From: Curtobacterium sp. 458
Lineage (GTDB): Bacteria > Actinomycetota > Actinomycetes > Actinomycetales > Microbacteriaceae
NCBI RefSeq assembly: GCF_030406605.1
Contig: NZ_CP129104.1
Coordinates: 694,072 to 758,071 of the forward strand
Length of the DNA stretch: 64,000 bases
Direction of reading: 5' to 3'
The notes under the pieces are model-generated. The model ran no database searches and was not told where the DNA came from. It worked only from the letters and a program-made list of their open reading frames with translations. A program made the position numbers and the translations under genes. This document shows, in pieces, positions 16,123 through 23,983 of this stretch; within the stretch, counting starts at the first letter, position 1, and every line of letters begins with the position of its first letter.

Positions 16123-16169
16123 CGGATCGTCGTCAGCGAGCGGATCGTCAGTGTGCGGATCGTCAGCGA
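16123..16169. repeat. Three tandem copies of CGGATCGTCAG-type repeat
   Basis: The unit CGGATCGTCAG(C/T)G occurs at 16123 (with an extra GTC), 16141 and 16156. The third copy supplies the stop codon of the alcohol dehydrogenase gene (16163-16165). The units look like replication-slippage products; no hairpin is formed. Confidence 0.6.
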
Positions 16170-17212
16170 CCGAGGGTCGGCACGACGACGGCTCGACCGG
16201 AGAGCTCGCCGGCCTCCAGCTTGCGGTACGCCTCGAGCGCGTCGTCGAGGGCGTACCGTTCGACGTCCGGCACGATCTGTCCCGCCCGGTACATCGCGAC
16301 GACCTCGTGCAGGTCCTCGATGGTGCCCCAGTAGGTGTTCGTGATCGTCGACTCGTACGGCGTCGAGAAGAAGTTCCACTCGGTCGTGCCCCCGGCGATC
16401 CCGACGACCGTCAAGCGGCCGCCGATCGCCATCGACGCCTGCGCGGTCTTCACCGTCGGGGTCGCACCGACGAAGTCGAAGGCCGCGTCGACGCCGCGCC
16501 CGCCGGTGATCTCCCGGATGGCGGCGACCTGGTCCGAGCCGCCGGGGACCGTGATCGCGCCGCGGGCCGCCGCACGGTCCATGGCGTCCTGCTTCATGTC
16601 CGTCGCGATGACGGTCGCACCGGTGAGCGCGGTGAGGATCTGCACGGCGATCTGCCCGAGACCGCCGAGTCCGACGACGAGCGCGTACTTCCCACCGCCC
16701 GCGAGGTTCGGCAGCGAGGCCTTGATCGCGTGGTACGGCGTCAACGCTGCGTCACTGAGCGGTGCCGCGGCGACCGGGTCGGCATCGCCGAGGGGCACGA
16801 GGTTCCGCGCGGGCACGACGACGTACTCGGCCATGCCGCCGTCCCGGCCGAGGCCGATGCCCGCGTAGGGGTTCGTGGCGGCGTTCTCGCAGTACGTGTC
16901 CTGCCCCTTGGAGCAGTACGAGCAGTGCCCGCACCCGACGGGGCCGTACACGAGGTAGGCGTCCCCCGAGGTGAACCCGGTCACGCCGGGGCCGACCGAC
17001 TCGACCCAGCCGGAGTTCTCGTGCCCGAGGACGAACGCGGGTGCCTGCGCTCCCGGCTGGCCCTCGCGGAACTCGCGGTAGACGGCGACGTCGGAGTGGC
17101 ACGCCCCGGCGCCGGCGACCTCGAGCAACACCTCGCCCGGTCCGGGCGTCGGCTTCGGCACGTCCGTGAGGGACGGGAAGGTCTGGTACTGCTCGAACAC
17201 GACGGCACGCAT
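16163..17212 (-). CDS. NAD(P)-dependent zinc alcohol dehydrogenase
   Basis: This 349-residue MDR enzyme has the catalytic zinc ligands Cys in GACHSDVAVY and His/Glu in GHENSG, a structural-zinc set CGHCSYCSKGQDTYC, and a dinucleotide-binding VVGLGGLGQIAVQ. The sequence resembles actinobacterial AdhT/AdhP-like dehydrogenases for primary or aryl alcohols. The start is ATG 17212 with GAAGGAGC upstream. Its stop codon lies in a tandem repeat shared with the intergenic space. It is unrelated by operon to the first alcohol dehydrogenase at 2762. Confidence 0.88.
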   Translation of the reverse strand: MRAVVFEQYQTFPSLTDVPKPTPGPGEVLLEVAGAGACHSDVAVYREFREGQPGAQAPAFVLGHENSGWVESVGPGVTGFTSGDAYLVYGPVGCGHCSYCSKGQDTYCENAATNPYAGIGLGRDGGMAEYVVVPARNLVPLGDADPVAAAPLSDAALTPYHAIKASLPNLAGGGKYALVVGLGGLGQIAVQILTALTGATVIATDMKQDAMDRAAARGAITVPGGSDQVAAIREITGGRGVDAAFDFVGATPTVKTAQASMAIGGRLTVVGIAGGTTEWNFFSTPYESTITNTYWGTIEDLHEVVAMYRAGQIVPDVERYALDDALEAYRKLEAGELSGRAVVVPTLGR

Positions 17213-17314
17213 GGTTGCTGCTCCTTCTGACGGGTCACTGGTGAGCGTCGACTCGACTCGTCGGGCGTCAGGGGGTGCGGCGTCGCGATCGGATCGGGCC
17301 GATCCACCGCCAAA

Positions 17315-17932
17315 CTACACCTGTTGCGTAAGTGCCGGGCCCGGATCCGGGTCGGGCAGGGACTCGCGACGCCCGGCGAACAGCCCACGGTCGAAGCGCG
17401 CACCACGCACGCGGGGACGACTGACCACCATGCCGGTGACGACCAACCACCCGATCGGGCCGGTGAAGACGAGGAGCAGGATCCACATCCCGGTGTGGTC
17501 GCGGTCGTGGAGGCGCCGCACGAGCAACGACCACCGCGGGATCGCGGTCACGAGGAGGCCGATGATGATCGCGACGTCCCAGCTGTCGGGCCAGGCGTCG
17601 CGACCCGATCCGTACCCCCACCACGCAGAGGAGTACCGACCCTGGTGGATCTCGAACAGGTGGAACCCGACCTGCGGCGACGGGACGATGCCGAACGGGT
17701 CGGGGTAGACCGTCCAGCGTGCCGTCATGCCGAGCTGCTCGACGAGCCACCACACCACGAGGGTGACCACTGCCTGCAGGGCGATCACCCAGAAGAACTC
17801 GGTCCGGCTGGCGCGGCCGTGGAACCGCCAGCCCTGCGTCCAGAAGCGCACCCAGGCCACGTCCGGGCGTCGGGCCAGGTCGACCGGTCCCTGCTCGGTC
17901 ACGCGCGACCGGAACGACGTGCTGTCCCCCAT
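17315..17932 (-). CDS. DUF805 family membrane protein
   Basis: This 205-residue protein has the DUF805 signature: FWTQGWRFHGRASRTEFFWVIAL at the first helix, then LVRRLHDRDHTGMWILLLV. DUF805 proteins are small integral membrane proteins, one of which is known in E. coli as an inhibitor-type YhaH/YhaI; the biochemical role is unclear. TACGAT at 17940-17945 sits 7 nt before the ATG, indicating a leaderless transcript. It diverges from the OsmC gene, and a perfect 16-bp palindrome lies between them. Confidence 0.85.
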   Translation of the reverse strand: MGDSTSFRSRVTEQGPVDLARRPDVAWVRFWTQGWRFHGRASRTEFFWVIALQAVVTLVVWWLVEQLGMTARWTVYPDPFGIVPSPQVGFHLFEIHQGRYSSAWWGYGSGRDAWPDSWDVAIIIGLLVTAIPRWSLLVRRLHDRDHTGMWILLLVFTGPIGWLVVTGMVVSRPRVRGARFDRGLFAGRRESLPDPDPGPALTQQV

Positions 17933-17979
17933 GCGCCCGATCGTAGGGCAGACCTGCGTCTTCCCCGTGAGCAGGTTGC

Positions 17980-17995
17980 GAGAACGATCGTTCTC
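17980..17995. promoter_or_regulatory. 16-bp palindromic operator between DUF805 and OsmC genes
   Basis: GAGAACGATCGTTCTC is a perfect palindrome. It lies upstream of the TACGAT -10 (17940-17945) of the DUF805 gene and 75 bp before the OsmC start. AACGATCGTT-type cores are common TetR operators. No regulator gene adjoins it, so the factor is encoded elsewhere. Confidence 0.65.
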
Positions 17996-18070
17996 CGATT
18001 GACTCGGCCTTGGCTCCGGACCGGAGTCGACGGCTCCGCACGGGGCCGACCCCACACGAAAGGAGCGGGA

Positions 18071-18511
18071 ATGCCCACGCGCACCGCACGCACCGCCTGG
18101 AACGGCGGCCTCAACGACGGTTCCGGCCAGGTCGAACTCTCGAGCTCGAAGGTCGGCACCTACGACGTGTCCTTCCCGAAGCGCGCCGCGGACGAGGCTG
18201 GTGGCACCACCAGCCCCGAGGAGCTCATCGCCGCAGCCCACTCCTCGTGCTACGCCATGCAGTTCTCGGCGATCCTCGGCGAGGCCGGCGGCACCGTCGA
18301 GGCCCTCGACGTCAAGGCCGACGTCTCGCTCGGCCCGGACTCGGCCGGCGGCTTCAAGCTCACCGGCATCGTCCTCACCGTCAGCGGCGAGGTCTCCGGC
18401 ATCGACGAGGCAGCGTTCCTGAAGGCCGCTGACGAGGCCAAGGCGACGTGCCCGGTCTCGAAGGCCCTCACCGGCGTCGACATCGAGCTGCACGCGACGT
18501 TCGAGCAGTAG
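18071..18511 (+). CDS. OsmC family peroxiredoxin
   Basis: This 146-residue protein is of standard OsmC length and has both redox cysteines, Cys60 in AAAHSSCYAMQF and Cys127 in ATCPVSKAL. OsmC proteins reduce organic hydroperoxides using an active-site Cys pair and act as homodimers in the cytosol. AGGAG lies 5 nt before ATG 18071. A perfect palindrome at 17980-17995 in the shared upstream region probably controls it, and palindrome copy B follows the stop by 30 bp. Confidence 0.92.
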   Translation: MPTRTARTAWNGGLNDGSGQVELSSSKVGTYDVSFPKRAADEAGGTTSPEELIAAAHSSCYAMQFSAILGEAGGTVEALDVKADVSLGPDSAGGFKLTGIVLTVSGEVSGIDEAAFLKAADEAKATCPVSKALTGVDIELHATFEQ

Positions 18512-18541
18512 TCACGACGCGTCGCTGACGCGACTGCGTTC

Positions 18542-18585
18542 CGGACGGGAGGCACGGTGCCGGCTGGCGCCGCGCCTCCCGTCCG
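18542..18585. repeat. Interspersed palindrome, copy B
   Basis: CGGACGGGAGGC at 18542-18553 pairs with GCCTCCCGTCCG at 18574-18585, and the inner stem has one A-C mismatch and one G-U pair. It lies between the codirectional OsmC gene and a small membrane protein gene, so it can only terminate OsmC transcription and is not there to separate convergent genes. Confidence 0.75.
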
Positions 18586-18605
18586 TCGTCGGTACGCTCA
18601 CCAGC

Positions 18606-18869
18606 GTGAGACGTCGCCGCTTCGCCACCCCGACCTGGCTCGCCCTGTGGGCAGGCCTCGCGGCCCTGGTCGCGGGCGTGACCATCTGGGCCACTGCGCC
18701 GAGCGCGTCGTTCGGCTGGTTCGCGTACGCCCCGCTGGCGGGGACGGTCTTCGACCCGGTGACGCACTCGTGGCAGCAGGTCGTCGGCCCGCTGACCGCC
18801 GCGGTGGGCGCGGTCGTCGCGGCCTTCGCCGCCGGACGCCTGAGCGCTCGCTTCCGCGGGCCGCGCTGA
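18606..18869 (+). CDS. Small hypothetical membrane protein
   Basis: This 87-residue protein starts with a basic MRRRRF, has a helix at residues 10-30, the motif SFGWFAYAPLAG, and a second helix (VVGPLTAAVGAVVAAFAAG). I do not recognise a named family, although similar short proteins are common in Microbacteriaceae. GTG 18606 lies 7 nt after TACGCT (18593-18598) without a ribosome site, so it is probably translated from a leaderless mRNA. Confidence 0.7.
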   Translation: MRRRRFATPTWLALWAGLAALVAGVTIWATAPSASFGWFAYAPLAGTVFDPVTHSWQQVVGPLTAAVGAVVAAFAAGRLSARFRGPR

Positions 18870-18943
18870 CCCGCCCAGCCGATGACACGGCCACGTTCAG
18901 CCGGCATCCGGACTCGGCGCCGAGCGGCTGGCACGATGGCGGG

Positions 18944-20440
18944 ATGGCCGAGCAGTTCCTCCCCGGCGCGCCGAGGCCCGGCCGCCCGCCGCGGCCCCGC
19001 GTCCGGAAGGTCGCGCAGCACGACCTCCGCGACGCCCGCGCCCGGTTGCGCGGCACGATCTACGAGGACGTCACGCCCGACCTCCGACCGCGCGAGCAGT
19101 ACTCGCCGGTGCAGATCGTGGACTTCTGCCTCGACCTCGCCGAGGTGATGCTCGCCTCCGGCGCCGACACCCGGAGCGTCGAGACCGCGGTTGTCGCGGT
19201 GTCGACGAAGTGGAACCTCGCACCGCTCGACCTCGACCTCACCGGCAGCTCGGTGACCATCCAGTACGCACCGGCCGACGGTCCCGCGCTCGTGAAGTTC
19301 CGCACCGTGACCATCGACGGGTCGGACCTCGGGCGTCTCGCGTGGGCGAACCAGATCGTGGACGACCTCGTGCACGGTTCGCGCGACATGACCTCCGCCG
19401 TGAGCGCGCTCGTCGCCGTGCTCCGCATGCCGCCCCGCTGGCCGAACTGGCTCGCCGACGTCGGGCTCGCGGTCCTCGGCACCTCGATCGCGATGCAGGC
19501 CGGCGGTGGCTGGCGAGCGGGTCTCGGCGCGTTCGTCCTCATGATGGGGATCATCGTGTCCGGCCGGTGGCTGACCGGTCGGGGCTTCCCGCAGTTCTTC
19601 GTCTCCGGTGCGCAGGGGGCGGTGGCGTCAGCACTCGGCACCCTCGCGATCGCGGCGGGGATCCTCGGTCCGGCCGGCGCGGCGACCATGGTGGCGGCGC
19701 TCGTCGTGCTCCTGCTGCCGCACGTCTCGCTCGTGACCTGGGCACAGGACGCGATCTCGGGCTTCCGGGCGATGGCGGTCGCGCGGGCGTTCTCGATCCT
19801 GCTCGTCATCGCCGCGATCGTCGTCGGCGTCCCGGCCGGCATCGCGCTGACGCACTGGCTCCGCATCGAGGTCGATCCGTCCGGCATCGTGCTCGACCCC
19901 CTGCCGCTGTGGGCGTCGCTGTCCCTCACGGTCGTGTCCGCCGCGGCGAACTGCTTCGTGCAGCAGGCCAGCGCCCGGGTGATCCCGGTCGCGGTGGTCT
20001 TCTCGGTCACGGCCGGAGCGTCGCTGTGGGCGATGCGCCACCTCGGGCTGCCCCTGCTCGGCGCGACGTTCCTCGCGTCCGTGCTGCTCGGCGTGCTCGC
20101 GACGATCGCGGCGGCACGGATGCGCACCGCGGTGGGGGCGATCGCCGTCCCCGCGTTCTGCGGCGCGCTGCTCCCCGGTGTCGCCGTGTCGAACGCCCTG
20201 CTCAACGTGATGTCCGGGTCGTCGACCTCGGCGCTCGACTTCGTGTCCGCCGTGACCGTCGCGCTCGCGATCGGCGCCGGTCTCGTCCTCGGCGGGCTCT
20301 TCGCGACGCCGGGTGCCCGACGAGCCCTCCGGCGCGCGCGGAAGGTCGTCGTGCACTCGGTCCACAGCGACACCACCGCGCTCCGCGTCATCCGCGACTC
20401 GGGCTACGACCCCGGGGACGGCAGCCGACCGCGCTGGTGA
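18944..20440 (+). CDS. ThrE-like threonine/serine exporter family protein
   Basis: This 498-residue protein has the ThrE two-domain layout. A soluble ThrE_1 region comes first (FCLDLAEVMLASGADTRSVETAV, then LGRLAWANQIVDDL, about residues 50-150). About ten membrane helices follow (residues 160-470). Its length matches Corynebacterium ThrE, which exports threonine and serine with proton motive force. ATG 18944 was chosen because the protein from there aligns with the family; an ATG at 18936 is out of frame. No regulator is adjacent. Confidence 0.87.
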   Translation: MAEQFLPGAPRPGRPPRPRVRKVAQHDLRDARARLRGTIYEDVTPDLRPREQYSPVQIVDFCLDLAEVMLASGADTRSVETAVVAVSTKWNLAPLDLDLTGSSVTIQYAPADGPALVKFRTVTIDGSDLGRLAWANQIVDDLVHGSRDMTSAVSALVAVLRMPPRWPNWLADVGLAVLGTSIAMQAGGGWRAGLGAFVLMMGIIVSGRWLTGRGFPQFFVSGAQGAVASALGTLAIAAGILGPAGAATMVAALVVLLLPHVSLVTWAQDAISGFRAMAVARAFSILLVIAAIVVGVPAGIALTHWLRIEVDPSGIVLDPLPLWASLSLTVVSAAANCFVQQASARVIPVAVVFSVTAGASLWAMRHLGLPLLGATFLASVLLGVLATIAAARMRTAVGAIAVPAFCGALLPGVAVSNALLNVMSGSSTSALDFVSAVTVALAIGAGLVLGGLFATPGARRALRRARKVVVHSVHSDTTALRVIRDSGYDPGDGSRPRW

Positions 20441-20474
20441 CCGCGGCCGGCCGCGCTGCCGGTCGTGCCGGGAC

Positions 20475-20669
20475 TCAGCTGGCTTCGGTGACGGCGCTCG
20501 ACACCGCGGTGGGTGCGTCGTAGTCGCCGTCCGGGATGTTCTTCAGCGCCTCGAGCGCATCGCCCGAGGCGCCCTCACGCTCGGCGGTGGCGACGATGTC
20601 GTCCTTCGACGCCGGGTACTCGATGCCGCTCAGGTACTTCTGGATCTCGATCGGGTTGGGGTTCGCCAC
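20475..20669 (-). CDS. DUF2795 domain protein
   Basis: This 64-residue protein contains the DUF2795 pattern IEIQKYLSGIEYPASKDDIVATAE followed by LEALKNIPDGDY. These short acidic actinobacterial proteins have no established function. GTG 20669 has AAGGAG 8 nt upstream; the longer frame upstream is not coding. It is convergent with the ThrE-like gene and downstream of a TetR gene. Confidence 0.85.
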   Translation of the reverse strand: MANPNPIEIQKYLSGIEYPASKDDIVATAEREGASGDALEALKNIPDGDYDAPTAVSSAVTEAS

Positions 20670-20769
20670 GACGGCTCCTTCCGGTTGGGGTCTCCACCGA
20701 GTACCCCCGCCGGACTCTGCCCCGGCACGGTTCCGCGCATCCCGGCCAACCCCACCGGGCCGTGTGCGG

Positions 20770-21447
20770 TCAGATCTCCCAGCTGCCCGGGTCACTCCAC
20801 GTGGCGTGCTGGACCTGGGCGCGCGGCTGGTACCGCTCCATCCAGCCGGCCTCGAGCCGCGCCACGGCCCGGTCGAACGCCTGCACGAGGTCCATGTCCG
20901 CTCGCAGGAGCGCCTGGAGCTGCAGCCCCTCGTAGAGGGCGATCAGTTGCTCGGCCCCGCGGCGGGGGTCCATCGTGTGCGGCGCCCGGCCGACGGCGAC
21001 GTCCCGCTCGAGTCCGCGCTTGATCTGCGAGAAGAACAGCTGGTAGCGCGAGCGCAGGTACGTGGCCATCGGGTGCGACGGGTTGCCGGCCACGGACAAC
21101 AGGGCGACGAGCAGCCGCATGAGTGCCGGGTCCTCGGCGTTCGACGCGACGATCGCGCGGAGGAAGTCCACCGTGGCGGCGTCGCCGACCTCCGCCGTGA
21201 CCTCCTCCATGCGGCCGCCGTTCCAGCGGTCGACGGCGGCGAGGACGAGACCGTCCCACGACGGGAAGTGCAGTTCGAGTTCGGCGACCGTGATCCCCAT
21301 GCGCTCCGCGACCTGCTCCGGCCGCGCCTCGTGGAAGGGCACGTCGCGCAGGAGGTCGACGGTCGCCCCGACGATCGTGATCCGCAGGTGCAGTGTGGCG
21401 GCCGCAGCGGCTGCCGCGTGCGTGTCCGCGCTGGTGTTCTCGAGCAT
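20770..21447 (-). CDS. TetR family transcriptional regulator
   Basis: This 225-residue regulator has a divergent TetR N-terminus (VAERMGITVAELELHFPSWDGLVLAAV, about residues 48-75) and a long helical C-terminal domain ending GSWEI. A GGAGGG site lies 5 nt before ATG 21447. Its target is not obvious: the gap to the divergent hypothetical gene at 21636 is 188 bp, and I see no perfect palindrome there. Confidence 0.8.
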   Translation of the reverse strand: MLENTSADTHAAAAAAATLHLRITIVGATVDLLRDVPFHEARPEQVAERMGITVAELELHFPSWDGLVLAAVDRWNGGRMEEVTAEVGDAATVDFLRAIVASNAEDPALMRLLVALLSVAGNPSHPMATYLRSRYQLFFSQIKRGLERDVAVGRAPHTMDPRRGAEQLIALYEGLQLQALLRADMDLVQAFDRAVARLEAGWMERYQPRAQVQHATWSDPGSWEI

Positions 21448-21635
21448 CGTGCCCTCCGATCGCCGGACGTCCTGTCCGGGGCGCCCTCGTGGGGCGCGTG
21501 CTGCACCCGGAACGAGTGCACACCCCATCCTGGTGCATGTCGGGGGACACCAGAATCCCCGGTCCGGGTGTCGGCATTCCGGGGGACAAGCATTCCGCTC
21601 AGCCCGTTCGCGGCCGCTCGTGTGACGATGCCGAC

Positions 21636-21959
21636 ATGACCCCGAACGACTCGATCGCGCACGGTCTCGCGACCATGGCGTCCGCCGGCTTCGAGTTCGG
21701 CGGCGACGCCGACCAGGTCGCCCACGACGTCCGGACGATGTGGGAGCAGCTCGGTCGACCGGTCGGCGCGTTCGACGCCGCCGCGCGGGCGATCGCCGAA
21801 CTCCCCCAGCGCCCCGAGGTCCCGATCGCGGACCAGGCGCGGCGCCGTGCGTTCGAGCGGGCGATCGGGATCAACCCGGTCGAGGTGGAACTGGCCGCCG
21901 CGCTGTCCGCCCGTGAGCTCCTCGAACGGTTGGCGCGGACCTGCGGGGCACCCTGCTGA
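21636..21959 (+). CDS. Hypothetical protein
   Basis: This 107-residue, mostly helical soluble protein begins MTPNDSIAHGLATMASAGFEFGGDADQV and ends with a Cys pair (TCGAPC). I recognise no family. GACGAT lies 6 nt before the ATG, a weak version of the leaderless promoter pattern seen elsewhere here. It precedes the iron-uptake operon by 69 bp, but the iron boxes lie after its stop, so it is probably not part of that regulon. Confidence 0.6.
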   Translation: MTPNDSIAHGLATMASAGFEFGGDADQVAHDVRTMWEQLGRPVGAFDAAARAIAELPQRPEVPIADQARRRAFERAIGINPVEVELAAALSARELLERLARTCGAPC

Positions 21960-21990
21960 CCGGGCGACGGCGAAGGAATCCCGTCACGCG

Positions 21991-22026
21991 TTAGGTAAAC
22001 CTAAGTAGGTGAGGCTAGCCTTACCT
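21991..22026 (+). promoter_or_regulatory. Two DtxR/IdeR-type iron boxes over a leaderless promoter
   Basis: TTAGGTAAACCTAA (21991-22004) is a perfect 6-2-6 inverted repeat. AGGTGAGGCTAGCCTTACCT (22007-22026) is a 9/10 palindrome resembling the DtxR/IdeR consensus. Their centres are 19 bp apart. The second contains TAGCCT (22016-22021), the apparent -10, and the GTG start follows 7 nt later, so iron-loaded repressor would block transcription directly. Confidence 0.82.
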
Positions 22027-22028
22027 CC

Positions 22029-22922
22029 GTGGTCGATCTGCATGCACGCGACGTCACCGTGGGCTACCACGGCGAGGACGTCGTCCACGCCGCCTCGCTC
22101 GAACTCACCGCCGGGACGGTGACCGCCCTCGTCGGCCCGAACGGGTCGGGGAAGTCCACGCTCCTGCGCTCGATCGCTCGGCTGCAGCCCACGCGCTCCG
22201 GGACCGTGCGCCTGCGTGGCGCGACCGACGCGCACGCCGCGAGCCGTGCCTCCCGGCCGGATGCGACGGGACGTGCGGCCGCCGACGCCGGACGCGACGT
22301 CGTCGACGGCCTCGCCCTGACCCCGAAGGCGTTCGCCCGCCAGGTCGCACTGCTGACCCAGGGCCGCCCGGTGCCCGGCGGACTCCGCGTGCGCGACCTC
22401 GTGACCTTCGGTCGGCACCCGCACCGCGGCCGCTTCGGCGGACAGGACCCGGACGGGCAGGTCGTCGTCGCCCACGCGCTCGACGTGACCGGACTGACGA
22501 GCCTCGCCGAGCGGCCGGCCGACGAGCTGTCCGGCGGCCAGCTGCAGCGGGTGTGGCTCGCGAGCTGCCTCGCACAGCAGACCGGCGTCCTCCTGCTCGA
22601 CGAGCCGACCACGTACCTCGACCTCCGCTACCAGGTGGAGCTGCTCGACCTCGTCCGCGACCTCGCGGACGTCCACGGGACGGCGGTCGGCGTCGTCCTG
22701 CACGACCTCGACCAGGCGGCAGCCGTCGCCGATCGGCTGGTGCTCCTCCGCGCCGGCGTCGTCGTGGCGGACGGCACCCCCGAGGACGTCCTCGACGCCG
22801 AGCGACTCTCGGACGTGTACGGCATCCGCATCGACGTCGACCACGACCCCTCCACCGGTGCACTCCGGACCCGCGCGGTCGGTCGACACCACTCCCGGAC
22901 CACCCCTGCACCCACCCGCTGA
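22029..22922 (+). CDS. Iron-siderophore ABC transporter ATP-binding protein
   Basis: This 297-residue FecE/FepC-like ATPase has Walker A GPNGSGKST (37-45), signature LSGGQLQRVW, Walker B LLLDEPT and an H-loop in VVLHDLDQ. It energises the fused permease encoded downstream. GTG 22029 has no ribosome site and sits 7 nt after the -10. Residues 65-95 (ATDAHAASRASRPD and on) form an insertion absent from typical family members. It is encoded partly by a 21-base half-copy of the interspersed palindrome (22240-22260) and lies between Walker A and the Q-loop region. Confidence 0.92.
   Translation: MVDLHARDVTVGYHGEDVVHAASLELTAGTVTALVGPNGSGKSTLLRSIARLQPTRSGTVRLRGATDAHAASRASRPDATGRAAADAGRDVVDGLALTPKAFARQVALLTQGRPVPGGLRVRDLVTFGRHPHRGRFGGQDPDGQVVVAHALDVTGLTSLAERPADELSGGQLQRVWLASCLAQQTGVLLLDEPTTYLDLRYQVELLDLVRDLADVHGTAVGVVLHDLDQAAAVADRLVLLRAGVVVADGTPEDVLDAERLSDVYGIRIDVDHDPSTGALRTRAVGRHHSRTTPAPTR
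22240..22260. repeat. Half-palindrome embedded in the ABC ATPase gene
   Basis: The bases from 22241 read GAGCCGTGCCTCCCGGCCGG. The 21-base segment is the exact complement of intergenic 3981-4001. In frame it encodes SRASRP within a nonconserved insertion, suggesting the element spread into a coding sequence without breaking it. Confidence 0.6.
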
Positions 22923-22991
22923 CGACGGGGCGCGCAGCACGCGTCCGACCGACAGCTCCACCCCCACCGAACAGGAAGAACCCGAGCCGCC

Positions 22992-23981
22992 ATGAAGCGA
23001 CGACTCCTCACCGCCACCGCCATCGCCGCCGCAGCCGCGCTGGCCCTCACCGCCTGCGGCTCCACGCAGGAGGCCTCCGACGCCAGCCCCTCCGCCGCGA
23101 AGATCACGGTGACCGATGCCCAGGGCACGAAGGTGACGCTCGACGGCCCCGCGAAGAAGGTCGTCGGCACCGAGTGGAACGTCGTCGAGGACCTCGAGAC
23201 CCTCGGCGTCGCACCCGCCGGCGTCGCGGACGTGAAGGGCTACAGCCAGTGGGACTCGAAGGTCCCGCTGACCGGCGACCCGAAGGACATCGGTACCCGC
23301 GGTGAGCCGAGCACGGACACGATCGCCTCGATCGCCCCGGACCTCATCGTCGCGACGACCGACCTCAAGGACTCGGTCATCACGCAGCTCCGCAAGATCG
23401 CCCCGACGATCGTCATCGCCTCGGCGAAGTCGGGCGCCCAGCTCGAGACCATCAAGGACACGCTCGACCTCATCGCGGAGGCCACCGGCACGACCGCGAA
23501 GGCCGACACCGTGTGGAAGGCCCTCGAGGACAAGATCGCCGACGGCAAGCAGGAGATCGCCGACGCGGGCAAGGCCGGCACGAAGGTGGCGTTCGCGGAC
23601 GGGTACGTCCTGTCGAACCAGGTCACGATCCGTCCGTACACGAAGGGCTCGCTCATCGGTCAGGTCAACGCGGAGCTCGGGCTCGCGGACGCCTGGTCCG
23701 GCACGGGCATCGAGGGCGACGCGGCGTACGGCCTCGGCTCGACCGACGTGGAGGGGCTGACGAAGCTCCCCGCCGACACGCAGTTCCTCTACATCGACAA
23801 CAAGGCCGCGAGCGAGGACGACGTCTTCGGCAAGACCCTCGCGTCGAACGCCGTGTGGAAGTCGCTGCCGTTCGTCGAGCAGGACCACGTGCACCGTCTC
23901 GACGACGGCATCTGGATGTTCGGCGGGCCCGGCGCGATGGACGCGTACGTCGACGCCGCGGTCGCCGCGCTCACGAAGTAG
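22992..23981 (+). CDS. Iron-siderophore ABC transporter substrate-binding lipoprotein
   Basis: This 329-residue lipoprotein has a signal peptide with lipobox LTAC and then a FecB/FepB-type two-lobed fold (VVGTEWNVVEDLETLGVAPAGVAD and TIASIAPDLIVA, followed by a long interlobe helix). It should capture ferric siderophore outside the membrane and pass it to the fused permease. A GGAAGAA ribosome site precedes ATG 22992. It is the second gene of the iron operon, and the next gene starts 2 bp after its stop. Confidence 0.92.
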   Translation: MKRRLLTATAIAAAAALALTACGSTQEASDASPSAAKITVTDAQGTKVTLDGPAKKVVGTEWNVVEDLETLGVAPAGVADVKGYSQWDSKVPLTGDPKDIGTRGEPSTDTIASIAPDLIVATTDLKDSVITQLRKIAPTIVIASAKSGAQLETIKDTLDLIAEATGTTAKADTVWKALEDKIADGKQEIADAGKAGTKVAFADGYVLSNQVTIRPYTKGSLIGQVNAELGLADAWSGTGIEGDAAYGLGSTDVEGLTKLPADTQFLYIDNKAASEDDVFGKTLASNAVWKSLPFVEQDHVHRLDDGIWMFGGPGAMDAYVDAAVAALTK

Positions 23982-23983
23982 CG

